From contig NZ_CANMSS010000006.1 of the NCBI RefSeq assembly GCF_947500695.1, positions 124,001-188,000 of the forward strand: a DNA stretch of 64,000 bases. Reading direction: 5' to 3'. The notes beneath the pieces were generated by a model that was not told where the DNA came from, made no database searches, and worked only from the letters and a program-made list of their open reading frames with translations. Shown here piece by piece: positions 36,502-44,846 of the stretch; positions within the stretch are counted from its first letter, which is position 1; the number at the start of each line of letters is the position of its first letter. This stretch comes from an uncultured Pseudoteredinibacter sp. (GTDB taxonomy: Bacteria > Pseudomonadota > Gammaproteobacteria > Pseudomonadales > Cellvibrionaceae). A program made the position numbers and the translations under genes.

Positions 36502-39500
36502 ATGAGCTATGCCGAACTAATGGCCCAATCGAACTTCAGCTTCCTCCAAGGTGCCTCACACCCCGAAGAACTCGTTCGCCGCGCCGCCTTCCTAAACTAC
36601 GAAGCCATCGCCATCACCGACGAATGCTCCCTCGCCGGCGTCGTACGCGCGCACCACTGCATAGAACAAGAAAAGCTCAAACTCAAACTTATCATCGGCA
36701 GCTACCTACGCTACCAAAACGAACTCGAGTTAATCCTAATTTGCCCCAACAAAAACGCCTACAGCGAACTCTGCCGGCTTATCACCCACGCCCGCCGCCG
36801 CGCCGAAAAAGGCCAATACCAACTCGACCCCTGGGATATCCGCAGCCTACAACACTGCCTCATCCTCTGGTTGCCTTTAGAAGTGAACCCAAAGCGCAAC
36901 AACACACAAGACAAACAAAACCAACACTACAACGATCACTGGGGAAAATGGCTAAAACAAGCCCAAGCAGAACGACTATGGCTAGGCTATCGCCGCCAGC
37001 TAAAAGGCGGCGAGCACCATAAAATACAATACTGGCAAGCGCTGGCCGAAAACCTAGAACTAGAAGCCTGCGCCTGTGGCGGCGCCCTCATGCACAGTCC
37101 CGAAAGACAAGCTCTGCAGCATATTATAAGCGCCATTGATAGCGGCAAAGCCGTTAGCGAACTTGGCCGCGAGCTAAGCAGCAACCGCGAAGCCTGCCTG
37201 CGCTCAATAGAAAAGTTGCACAAACTGTTCCCAGAAAACCATATCAACAACGCCCTAGGTATTGCCAGACGCTGCCACTTTTCCCTGCGCGAACTTAGCT
37301 ACCAAAACCCCAGCGAATTAGTCCCCAAGGGCCTAAGCGCCATCGAACATTTACGCCAACTGGTCGTCCAAGGTTGTGAGTTTCGTTTCCCAGAAGGCAC
37401 ACCTCAAGATATCCAAACCATTATCGATAAAGAACTTAGCTTAATAGAAGAGCAGCGTTACGAATATTTCTTCCTGACTATTTACGATATCGTACAGTTC
37501 GCTAAAAAACAGAAAATTCTGTATCAAGGACGCGGCTCGGCGGCCAACTCTATTGTCTGTTACTGCCTAGAAATCACTGCCGTAAACCCTGCCAAAATCT
37601 CCGTACTGTTCGAACGTTTTATCTCCAAAGAGCGCAACGAACCACCCGATATCGATGTGGATTTTGAAAGCCAGCGCCGCGAAGAAGTGATTCAATATAT
37701 CTACCAAAAATACGGCCGCGAGCGTGCCGCCCTTGCAGCCACCGTGATTACCTATCGCCTAAAAAGCGCCCTGCGCGAAGTGGGCAAAGCACTGGGCTTT
37801 ACCGAAAGCCGCATGGATTATTTTATAAAAAATATTAACCGCCGCGACAGCACCCCCTGGCCCGAGCAACTACAAGAGCTGGGCCTAGATTTACGCAGTC
37901 GTCAAAGCCAGCAACTGGTGCAATACGTCGAAGAGCTGCGTGGCTTCCCCCGGCATTTATCCCAACACGTGGGCGGCTTTGTCATTGCCGCCGGGCCACT
38001 GCATCATCTAGTGCCCGTCGAGAACGCTGCCATGGATGAGCGTACCGTGATTCAGTGGGATAAAGACGATTTAGAATCTCTGGGTTTATTAAAAGTAGAT
38101 ATTTTATCCCTGGGTATGCTCAGTGCCATTCGCCGCAGCTTTGATTTAATTCAAACACGTTACCAGCATCGCTATAGCATTGCCGATATCGGCCTGCTGC
38201 CCGAAGACCCGCAGGTATACAATATGATTCAACAGGCCGATACCGTCGGCGTGTTTCAGATTGAATCCCGCGCTCAAATGAGCATGCTGCCGCGATTAAA
38301 GCCCAAGGATTATTATGATCTTGTAGTGCAAATCGCCATCGTACGCCCCGGCCCCATTCAAGGGGATATGGTGCACCCCTATTTAAAACGACGTAACGGC
38401 GAAGAAAAAGCCGATTACCCCTCCGAGGCTTTACGCTCAGTATTGGGCCGCACCTATGGCGTGCCTATTTTTCAGGAGCAAGTCATTCAAGTGGCTATGG
38501 TAGCCGCCGGCTTTAGTGGCGGCGAGGCCGATCAATTACGCCGCGCCATGGCTAGCTGGAAAAAAACCGGCCAGCTGCATGGCTTTCGCAAGAAATTAAT
38601 TGATGGCATGAACGAGCGCGGTTACCAAAGTGATTACGCCGAGCGTATTTTTAATCAGATACTGGGCTTCGGTGAATACGGCTTTCCCGAATCCCACTCA
38701 GCCAGCTTTGCCATATTGGCCTACACCTCAGCTTGGTTAAAATATTACTACCCCACCGAATTTTGCTGTGCTTTGCTGAATAGCCAACCCATGGGTTTTT
38801 ACAGCGCCGCGCAGCTTATCCAAGATGCTCGCCGCCACGGCGTAAAAGTATTGCCCGTTTGTGTGCAGGCTTCCAATTGGGAGCACAGTATAGAAGATGG
38901 CAAACTGCGTTTAGGTTTAAAACAAGTAAAAGGCTTGAACCAAAAGGCCGCCGAAAAAATAGAACAACAACGCCCCAATAGTCTGCAAGAGCTGCAAGCC
39001 TTAAACTTACACCGCAACAGCCTAGAAGCCCTAGCCAGCGCCAATGCCCTGCAAAACTTTAGTGAACATCGCTTTCAAGCTCGTTGGGATAATGCGATAC
39101 ACCATAACCATAGAAACAAAAGCAACAAACAATCCAACACCAACTCGAACAAAAACCCCAATAACAAACAACAAGCTGATTTAATTAGCGAGGCCGAAGG
39201 GCATTATCAATTAAACTTCGCACCCAACAAAGAAGAGGACATGCTAGAAGATTACCGCAGCCTAGGCCTAAGCCTAGAACACCACCCCATCACCCTATTA
39301 CGGCAGCAAGGCTTGTTTCAGCACTACCCCAATGCACAAAGCTTACATCAATGCCGCAACGGCCAAATCGTCCAAACCATTGGTCTCGTCACCGGCCGCC
39401 AAAGCCCGGGCACCGCATCGGGAGTTACCTTTGTCACTTTAGAGGATGAATTTGGGCAAATGAATATTATTGTGTGGGCAGCAACAGCCAGAGCCCAGAA

Positions 39501-39645
39501 GAAACCTTTTTTGCAGGCTAAGATTTTGGAGGTGAAAGGGATTGTGGAGCAGGCTGCGGGGGTGACACATATTGTGGCTGGGAAGTTGGTGGATCACAGT
39601 GATTTACTAGGGCAGTTGAGTAGTAAATCGCGAGATTTTCATTGA
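36502..39645 (+). CDS. dnaE2: Error-prone DNA polymerase III alpha subunit DnaE2
   Basis: The 1047-residue protein has an N-terminal PHP domain ([22 protein letters not shown], about 2-200), a palm with catalytic acidic residues in [10 protein letters not shown] (about 390-400) and [10 protein letters not shown]-type [14 protein letters not shown] before it. A helix-hairpin-helix region follows, with an OB-fold at the C-terminus ([34 protein letters not shown], about 960-995). Length fits DnaE2 (about 1030-1080), shorter than DnaE1. An Asn/Lys-rich low-complexity insert sits at about residues 868-893. With imuA and imuB it forms the SOS mutasome. The first 800 bp are A/C-rich and the last 170 bp G/T-rich on the coding strand. 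Confidence 0.95.
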   Translation: [1047 protein letters not shown]

Positions 39646-39658
39646 GTGGCTTCGATGT

Positions 39659-39729
39659 GGGGTCAGACCCTATAGGGGTCTGACCCCGGCATAGGAACAA
39701 TCGGGGTCAGAACCCATGGGTTCTGACCC
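39659..39729. repeat. Two GGGGTCAGA-type palindromic repeats
   Basis: Copies at 39659-39687 (GGGGTCAGACCC core, spacer TATA) and 39703-39729 (GGGTCAGAACCCATGGGTTC..., perfect 26-bp palindrome) lie between dnaE2 and the isochorismatase fusion gene. They can act as bidirectional hairpins between these convergent genes. They belong to the dispersed family described under the other repeat entries. Confidence 0.9.
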
Positions 39730-39746
39730 TACTACAGGCACTTAAC

Positions 39747-40679
39747 TTAAGCGCCAGCCAAATACTCTTCAGCAGTCATCACTGCACCATAAGCAAAACC
39801 CAAAGCGGCCATCATGGTGTTATGCACTTGCTTGCCTGTTACACCCACCGCTTCGATCGCAGGCGCTGCGCAGGCATCTGCAATAATTGTGCACTCATAA
39901 CCGGCATCGCTGGCATGACGAGTTACTGCATCAATACACATTTGCGACATAGCGCCGGTGATTACTAATTTCTTAATGCCTTTAGCAATCAACAAATCTT
40001 CCAGCTCGGTATCTTTAAAACTGTTTACCGCCGATTTGATTACCACAGGCTCTCCGTTAGCAGGGGTTACACTGCTGTGAATTTCATTGCCCTTACTTTC
40101 AGGGGCAAAGAAGCCAGCCGAGTCATCATTGAAAATATGGCGAATATGAACAACTGGCTGTTGTTGCTGGCGGAAGTGAATTAGCAGCTCAGCTGCTTTA
40201 TTAGCCGCCGCGGCGGTATTTTCTAAAGGCATGGAGCCGCCTTCAAAATAATCATTTTGCAAATCGACAATTAATAAAGCGATGTTTAATGCATTGTCAT
40301 GGCTTCGGGCCTCGTTAACTGCCACGATGCTGAAATCATCTTCCACTAAGCGCCATACCCCATCGGCTTCTTTTTGCCATAGCTCTTTGCTGATAAAACC
40401 GCTGCCCACATTCATCGACCAAGTCGCCGATAGCACCGCGCGATCTTCACCTTGTGCATGAATTTTTACATTGCGATATTGCAAATCGCCGGGCTTTGCC
40501 TCATCCACAAAGGCCTGCCAAAACGCTGCAATCGAGTCGCGTCCGGCAAACTGGCCATGGGGATAAACCTGCATGGTGGCTTCTGCACTGTAGGTGTTAG
40601 CGCACACTTCTAGCTCGCCGCTATTAAATGCTGCGATCCAGGCCTGGCTGGCTGCCATTACTTCTTGTTGGATAGTCAC
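39747..40679 (-). CDS. SnoaL-like domain fused to isochorismatase-family hydrolase
   Basis: From GTG 40679 the protein has 310 residues. This start has an AGGGG ribosome-binding site 8-9 nt upstream; a TTG at 40733 is the alternative. An NTF2/SnoaL-like domain (about 5-120: AWIAAFNSGELEVCANTYSAEATMQVYPHGQF) precedes a cysteine-hydrolase domain (about 130-310). The hydrolase triad is visible: Asp in LLIVDLQNDYF (about 139), Lys in VVIKSAVNSF (about 210), Cys in GAMSQMCIDAVT (about 247). A C-N hydrolase activity is expected, with the N-terminal domain perhaps shaping substrate access or oligomerisation. It is divergent from the LysR gene at 40765. Confidence 0.85.
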   Translation of the reverse strand: MTIQQEVMAASQAWIAAFNSGELEVCANTYSAEATMQVYPHGQFAGRDSIAAFWQAFVDEAKPGDLQYRNVKIHAQGEDRAVLSATWSMNVGSGFISKELWQKEADGVWRLVEDDFSIVAVNEARSHDNALNIALLIVDLQNDYFEGGSMPLENTAAAANKAAELLIHFRQQQQPVVHIRHIFNDDSAGFFAPESKGNEIHSSVTPANGEPVVIKSAVNSFKDTELEDLLIAKGIKKLVITGAMSQMCIDAVTRHASDAGYECTIIADACAAPAIEAVGVTGKQVHNTMMAALGFAYGAVMTAEEYLAGA

Positions 40680-40764
40680 TGTTGATTCCCCTTGGAAAGA
40701 TGTCTTTGTGGGGCACATTGTATTAATATCCAAAAATCAAACAATTGGGGGTATATAGAACTGT

Positions 40765-41667
40765 ATGTTCATAAATAGCGAACAAATAGATAAGCGTAAG
40801 CTGAGTTATCGTATGCTCGTGCTGTCCCAAGTAGCACTGCAAGGCTCCTTTACCAAGGCCGCCGCAGAGCTTGGCCACACTAAATCGGCAATCAGTGCCT
40901 ATATCAGCGAGCTAGAGCTGATGCTTGGGCACCGCCTGCTTAACCGCAGCACTCGTCGCTTATCGCTCACTCCGGTGGGCGAGCGATTTATTGAGTATTG
41001 CCACGGTATGGATGATTTGATGCGGCGAGGTTTAGATGAGCTAAGGGCATTGGATGATGTGCCCAGCGGCCGAGTGGCCATCACTGCGCCCCATGCTTTT
41101 GAAGACGACATTATCGGCCCCGTCATCGCCGAGCTTTGCCAGCAATATCCAGAACTAGAACCCGAGATTATTTTTAGCGATGAGCGTTTGGATTTACTGC
41201 AAAACAAATTGGATCTGGCGATTACTGTAGGCGAACTATCCGATAGTAATTATCGCGCAATTCCATTGGGAGAGATGAACTCGATCTTGGTCTGCTCGCC
41301 GAAGTGGCAGCATCATCATAAGGTGGAAGATATCGAGCAACTCAGTGATATAAAAAGAATCACCCCCAACTGGCGGCAAGATTTTATTTTAGAAAATATT
41401 CACGATAAGCAGCGCTTTGATTTAAAAGGTGGATCTCAAATTGTGGTCAATACGCTAACAGCGGTGATCTCTATGTGCATTATGGGTAGCGGCAGCGCGC
41501 TAGTGCCCGAGGTCTTTGTGCGCAAAGCATTGCAGGAGGGTAAGTTGATACAACTGCTGCCCGATTGGCAGGGTGAGACTAGGCCAATATATGCCGTGCA
41601 TGCATATGAAAAGCAACTGCCTTTTGTGTTGAGGTTGTTGGTTGAGGGATTGCGGGAGCGCTTATAG
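40765..41667 (+). CDS. LysR-family transcriptional regulator
   Basis: The 300-residue protein has an N-terminal winged HTH (about 12-75: VALQGSFTKAAAELGHTKSAISAYISELE and GHRLLNRSTRRLSLTPVG) and a PBP2-like effector domain (about 98-298). It shares a short divergent promoter region with the SnoaL-isochorismatase gene, the classical LysR arrangement, so that gene is its likely target. The last 130 bp of coding sequence are G/T-rich before the repeat at 41684. Confidence 0.92.
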   Translation: MFINSEQIDKRKLSYRMLVLSQVALQGSFTKAAAELGHTKSAISAYISELELMLGHRLLNRSTRRLSLTPVGERFIEYCHGMDDLMRRGLDELRALDDVPSGRVAITAPHAFEDDIIGPVIAELCQQYPELEPEIIFSDERLDLLQNKLDLAITVGELSDSNYRAIPLGEMNSILVCSPKWQHHHKVEDIEQLSDIKRITPNWRQDFILENIHDKQRFDLKGGSQIVVNTLTAVISMCIMGSGSALVPEVFVRKALQEGKLIQLLPDWQGETRPIYAVHAYEKQLPFVLRLLVEGLRERL

Positions 41668-41683
41668 ATCACGGCTTCGATAC

Positions 41684-41711
41684 GGGGTCAGATCCCTCGG
41701 GATCTGACCCC
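41684..41711. repeat. GGGGTCAGA-type palindromic repeat
   Basis: A 28-bp palindrome, GGGGTCAGATCCC-TC-GGGATCTGACCCC, preceded 6 nt upstream by the shared flank CGGCTTCGA. It lies just after the LysR stop. Confidence 0.9.
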
Positions 41712-41737
41712 GCTTTATTGCACTTATAAACAACACC

Positions 41738-41902
41738 GGGGTCAGACCCCAAAAGGGTCTGACCCCATTTTATGGCACGGAATAATTTACCAAGTTACTG
41801 TTTATAGAAAGCATTGGGCTTTGGGTGGTATTTTTTGAAAGTCGCCTGAGCCCATAAAGATCTCGGCTTCGAATGGGGTCAGATCCCGCGGGATCTGACC
41901 CC
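41738..41902. repeat. Palindrome pair separated by a diverged copy of the 139-bp unit
   Basis: Palindromes at 41738-41766 and 41875-41902 (the latter with centre CG) start 137 bp apart. The intervening DNA (TGGCACGG..., ...TATAGAAAGC..., ...TCTCGGCTTCGA) is a diverged relative of the 139-bp unit at 43550-43855. This indicates an older duplication of the same composite repeat. No gene is seen here. Confidence 0.8.
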
Positions 41903-41907
41903 GGATT

Positions 41908-42513
41908 TTAAAACCACTGTTCGAGGTAAAAGCGTTTTAGTTCGCTTAGGTATTTTCTATCTTGGCCGGCCCTGGCTCGAACGGCTAGGGTGTGCAATGC
42001 GCCCTGCACGGAAGCTGCCATTAGCTTGCTATTTGCATCGCTACTTAATTCACCATTCTCCTGAGCCTTGCGAAAGCGGTTTTCTAAGCACTCATCAATC
42101 GACTCAATAAACTGAACCAAATCGCCTTTAATACTGGGGTGCACAATAGAATCTGCAACCGCCGTGCAAGCGATAAAACAGCCTTTGGGCTGCTCGCCTT
42201 CACAATAAACTTCAAGCCCCTGCTCTAGAAAAAGATCGATATCCTCTTTCAGAGTTCGCTCCGAATCACTTAATGCCTTCACCTGCTCTATCACCTGCTT
42301 GCCAAAGAGCTCTAAAGACAATCTATAGATAGCCTCTTTGTTGCCAAAGGCGCGATAAATGCTTGGGCGATTCATATCCATAGCATCGACCAAATCATCG
42401 TAAGAGGTTCCGTCAATACCGCGACACCAGAAGGTTGTCATAGCTCCTGTTAGGGCCTCTTCATAGTCAAATTTACGCGGCCTGCCTCGATGTCGTTTAG
42501 CGTCCCCAGACAT
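41908..42513 (-). CDS. TetR-family regulator
   Basis: The 201-residue protein has an N-terminal TetR HTH (about 8-60: RKFDYEEALTGAMTTFWCRGIDGTSYDDLVDAMDMNRPSIYRAFGNKEAIY) and a helical ligand domain with a CFIACTAV segment near 105, as in TetR_C_16/YxaF-like members. It is divergent from the GST-like gene at 42600 across an 86-bp AT-rich region that holds a near-perfect 20-bp palindrome. Repression of that gene is the natural inference. Confidence 0.9.
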   Translation of the reverse strand: MSGDAKRHRGRPRKFDYEEALTGAMTTFWCRGIDGTSYDDLVDAMDMNRPSIYRAFGNKEAIYRLSLELFGKQVIEQVKALSDSERTLKEDIDLFLEQGLEVYCEGEQPKGCFIACTAVADSIVHPSIKGDLVQFIESIDECLENRFRKAQENGELSSDANSKLMAASVQGALHTLAVRARAGQDRKYLSELKRFYLEQWF

Positions 42514-42558
42514 ATTTTTGTACCAACTATTAACATATTTGTAATTTTGACATATATT

Positions 42559-42578
42559 ATTGTACTGATCATTACAAT
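42559..42578. promoter_or_regulatory. 20-bp near-palindrome, candidate TetR operator
   Basis: ATTGTACTGATCATTACAAT is an inverted repeat with one asymmetric pair either side of the TGATCA centre. It is between the divergent TetR and GST-like genes, 21 bp before the GST start and close to its ribosome-binding site, well placed to block transcription. Confidence 0.6.
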
Positions 42579-42599
42579 ATTAACGATAGGAGGCCCAAA

Positions 42600-43514
42600 G
42601 TGCCCAAGATTAGCCAACATTCCAGTGATATTGTCCCTTTACTGCAAGGCATTCACCTATTCCATGACGATATCGCCCCTTGTGCACAAAGGGTGCGTTT
42701 TGTTCTTGCTGAAAAAGGCCTAACGCGTAACCCCGACACTAAATTCGATGATGTCAGCGCAGCGTCTCTGGTAGCAGCAGAAGGAAGCTGGAATAGCCGA
42801 ATAGTCTCGCTGATAAGGAAAGAACAATTTACAGAGGCCTACTCCGCCATTCAGCCCAATTTGGTAATTCCTGCTCTTGTGCACAATGGCGAGCTGTATA
42901 CGGAATCGATCGATATTATTGAGTACCTAGATAGTGTTTTAGCGGGCGATCGCTTAGTGCCTTCACAGGATGATCCACGTTATGAAGATTTTCACTATCT
43001 AACAGAGCTTGGTAAAAAACTGCATTGGTCGATAAGACATGTGACTTATCGCTGGGGCGGTGTTGGTAGGCTCAATGCCAAAGAACAAGACAAGGTCGAG
43101 TCATTATTAAAACGCGGCCGAGATGAAGAAAATCTTGCTGAGTTTTATCGCGATTTTAGTCAGGGGAAGATAAGCCAAGAAACTTACGACGAGCATTTAC
43201 GTGCTATCGGGCAGGGCTTTGATGAGCTAACAAAACGCCTTCACGATGGGCGGCCATTTTTAACAGGCGATTCATTAACAATTGCTGATGCGATTTGGGC
43301 CATGAAAGTTATCCGCTTGGAAGAAATGGCCTACCCTACTAATGAGCTACATCCAGAGATAGCTGAGTGGTTTGCTAGGATTGCTGCACGGCCCTCTTAT
43401 GAAACCTTAGTGAGTAACTATCGTGTATTGCGCCTGGTTTTTAAGGTTAAATCGTGGCTGGAGAAAAAACTGGGGACGGGTTTGTATTGGGCAGCGAAGA
43501 GGGTTGTTTCATAA
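42600..43514 (+). CDS. Glutathione S-transferase family protein
   Basis: The 304-residue protein begins with a GTG at 42600 after a strong AGGAGG at 42588-42593. The thioredoxin-like N-terminal domain has LFHDDIAPCAQRVRFVLAEKGL (about 18-40) and NLVIPALVHNGELYTESIDIIEYLD (about 80-105, the cis-Pro and Glu-Ser glutathione-binding region). The helical C-terminal domain (about 120-290) contains FLTGDSLTIADAIWAMKVIRLEEM. It is longer than typical GSTs (about 210) owing to an insert around 115-190. A detoxification or dehalogenation-type role is possible; the substrate is unknown. Control by the divergent TetR is likely. Confidence 0.88.
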   Translation: MPKISQHSSDIVPLLQGIHLFHDDIAPCAQRVRFVLAEKGLTRNPDTKFDDVSAASLVAAEGSWNSRIVSLIRKEQFTEAYSAIQPNLVIPALVHNGELYTESIDIIEYLDSVLAGDRLVPSQDDPRYEDFHYLTELGKKLHWSIRHVTYRWGGVGRLNAKEQDKVESLLKRGRDEENLAEFYRDFSQGKISQETYDEHLRAIGQGFDELTKRLHDGRPFLTGDSLTIADAIWAMKVIRLEEMAYPTNELHPEIAEWFARIAARPSYETLVSNYRVLRLVFKVKSWLEKKLGTGLYWAAKRVVS

Positions 43515-43549
43515 AATGGTGAAGTAATTATAGATCTCGGCTTCGACCT

Positions 43550-43855
43550 GGGGTCAGATCCCTTGGGATCTGACCCCGTTTTGTGGCACGGGGTGATTTT
43601 TTAAGCTGTTACTTATAGAAAGCGCGAACTTTTAAATATGAGTTTTCTTGAAGACTGGCGAGGCGCTTGTAAATCTCGGCTTCGATCTGGGGTCAGATCC
43701 CTTGGGATCTGACCCCATTTTGTGGCACGGGGTGATTTTTTAAGCTGTTACTTATAGAAAGTACGAACTTTTGAATATGGGTTTTCTTGAAGGCTGGTGA
43801 GGCGCTTGTAAACCTCGGCTTCGATGTGGGGTCAGATCCCTTGGGATCTGACCCC
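43550..43855. repeat. Tandem array: three palindromes with an exact 139-bp period
   Basis: Palindromes GGGGTCAGATCCC-TT-GGGATCTGACCCC start at 43550, 43689 and 43828, each exactly 139 bp apart. The DNA between them is also duplicated at about 90% identity by eye (TGTGGCACGGGGTGATTTTT..., ...CTTATAGAAAG..., ...CTCGGCTTCGA). No ORF is supported. The array fills the gap between the GST-like gene and the TetR gene at 43864 and so borders the acyl-CoA catabolic block on its left. Confidence 0.92.
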
Positions 43856-43863
43856 GGTGGAAC

Positions 43864-44490
43864 TTAGCTAGGCAGCGCAGCGGTTAGTGACACTTGTTCT
43901 ACTAGCTCATCTAGGGAATAGTCACCATCCAGATGGAACCAGTTCGCCGTCTCTGCCAAGGCTCCGCGTAAAAAGTGTCGCAAGAAAAAAGGCTCTACCT
44001 TAATTAAGCCTTGTGCTTTGGCTTCGGCATAAACACCACGATGAAACGCTTCATATTCATCACGTAGCTTCAATACTTCTTTTTGACTCGCCTCTGAAAG
44101 ATAACGCCACTCCGATGACAATAATGTAAAGCCAACACCGGTAAAACCGTGAATAGCCTCTAGCTCACAACGCACTAAGGCACGAAAGCGCTTAGGGATA
44201 CTCGCCTCTCCCTCAATGGCGTTGCGCATACGCGCTAAGGCCAAATAAATAGCCTCGTTCATTACCGCCAGCAAAATACTTTCTTTATTGGGAAAGTGAT
44301 GAAAAATACTACCCGATAAAATACCTACCTCAGCGGCAATATCTCTAACCGTGGTGCGTGCAAAGCCCTTTTGTTTAAACAGCGTTGCCGATGCATTCAG
44401 CAGCCGCCCTTTTGCAGAGTCAGGGTCAGTGATGACACCATCGGCCACTAAAGAAGGTATTTCAGGCAATTCGTTTAATGCACTTCGCAC
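43864..44490 (-). CDS. TetR-family repressor, candidate AtuR-like regulator
   Basis: The 208-residue protein has a TetR HTH (about 24-72: AKGRLLNASATLFKQKGFARTTVRDIAAEVGILSGSIFHHFPNKESIL) and a TetR_C domain (about 90-200) typical of regulators of acyl-CoA metabolism. It is divergent from the catabolic operon starting at 44921. Two matching inverted repeats in the 430-bp intergenic region are the likely operators. In Pseudomonas the atu cluster is controlled in the same arrangement by the TetR protein AtuR binding two inverted repeats. Family assignment is firm; orthology with AtuR is inference. Confidence 0.88.
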   Translation of the reverse strand: MRSALNELPEIPSLVADGVITDPDSAKGRLLNASATLFKQKGFARTTVRDIAAEVGILSGSIFHHFPNKESILLAVMNEAIYLALARMRNAIEGEASIPKRFRALVRCELEAIHGFTGVGFTLLSSEWRYLSEASQKEVLKLRDEYEAFHRGVYAEAKAQGLIKVEPFFLRHFLRGALAETANWFHLDGDYSLDELVEQVSLTAALPS

Positions 44491-44785
44491 GATGTATCCT
44501 ATCTCTCTAAATATGGTTTATGTGGTCGCGGTCTCAGCGCTGTCTGTTCAGCGAGAGCAGGCAAAGCCACATAGTGGTATCAGCCAAGCATTATAAAGCA
44601 TGCGACCCAAGGCTAAGCTATGAATAGGCCAACAATAAGCCGTGGCCGCTAAAGCCACCCACGAGATGACCAATTAGCCTTTATAGAGGCTCAGGGCCAA
44701 TTGACCAAAGTGCTCAAAGCTTTTCTCTATAGCTATCTAAAAGCCGATTCAAGCCCAGTTGTCACGAAAAATTCAAGCTCCCGTA

Positions 44786-44815
44786 TTGACAACCAAGCGC
44801 CCGCTTGGTTAATGT
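44786..44815 (+). promoter_or_regulatory. Sigma70-like promoter overlapping operator 1
   Basis: TTGACA at 44786-44791 is a perfect -35 hexamer. TAATGT at 44810-44815, 18 bp on, is an acceptable -10. The first operator (44791-44810) fills the spacer, the classical position for steric repression. The operon's first start codon is 106 bp downstream of the -10. Confidence 0.6.
44791..44810. promoter_or_regulatory. Inverted-repeat operator 1 for the TetR repressor
   Basis: AACCAAGCGCCCGCTTGGTT has two perfect 9-bp arms around a CC centre. Core: ACCAAGC-N4-GCTTGGT. The same core geometry recurs at 44829-44846. Confidence 0.8.
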
Positions 44816-44828
44816 TGCCATTATCAAT

Positions 44829-44846
44829 ACCAAGCGCTTGCTTGGC
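44829..44846. promoter_or_regulatory. Inverted-repeat operator 2 for the TetR repressor
   Basis: ACCAAGCGCTTGCTTGGC has the same ACCAAGC-N4-GCTTGG core as operator 1, 37 bp downstream of it, so the two sites lie on nearly the same face of the helix (about 3.5 turns). Only the final base breaks the symmetry. Confidence 0.75.

Noticed and set aside
36624..37022. A 132-codon frame inside the start of dnaE2
   Set aside because: Overlaps the conserved PHP domain in another frame; basic Pro/Arg-rich composition typical of shadows in A/C-rich DNA.
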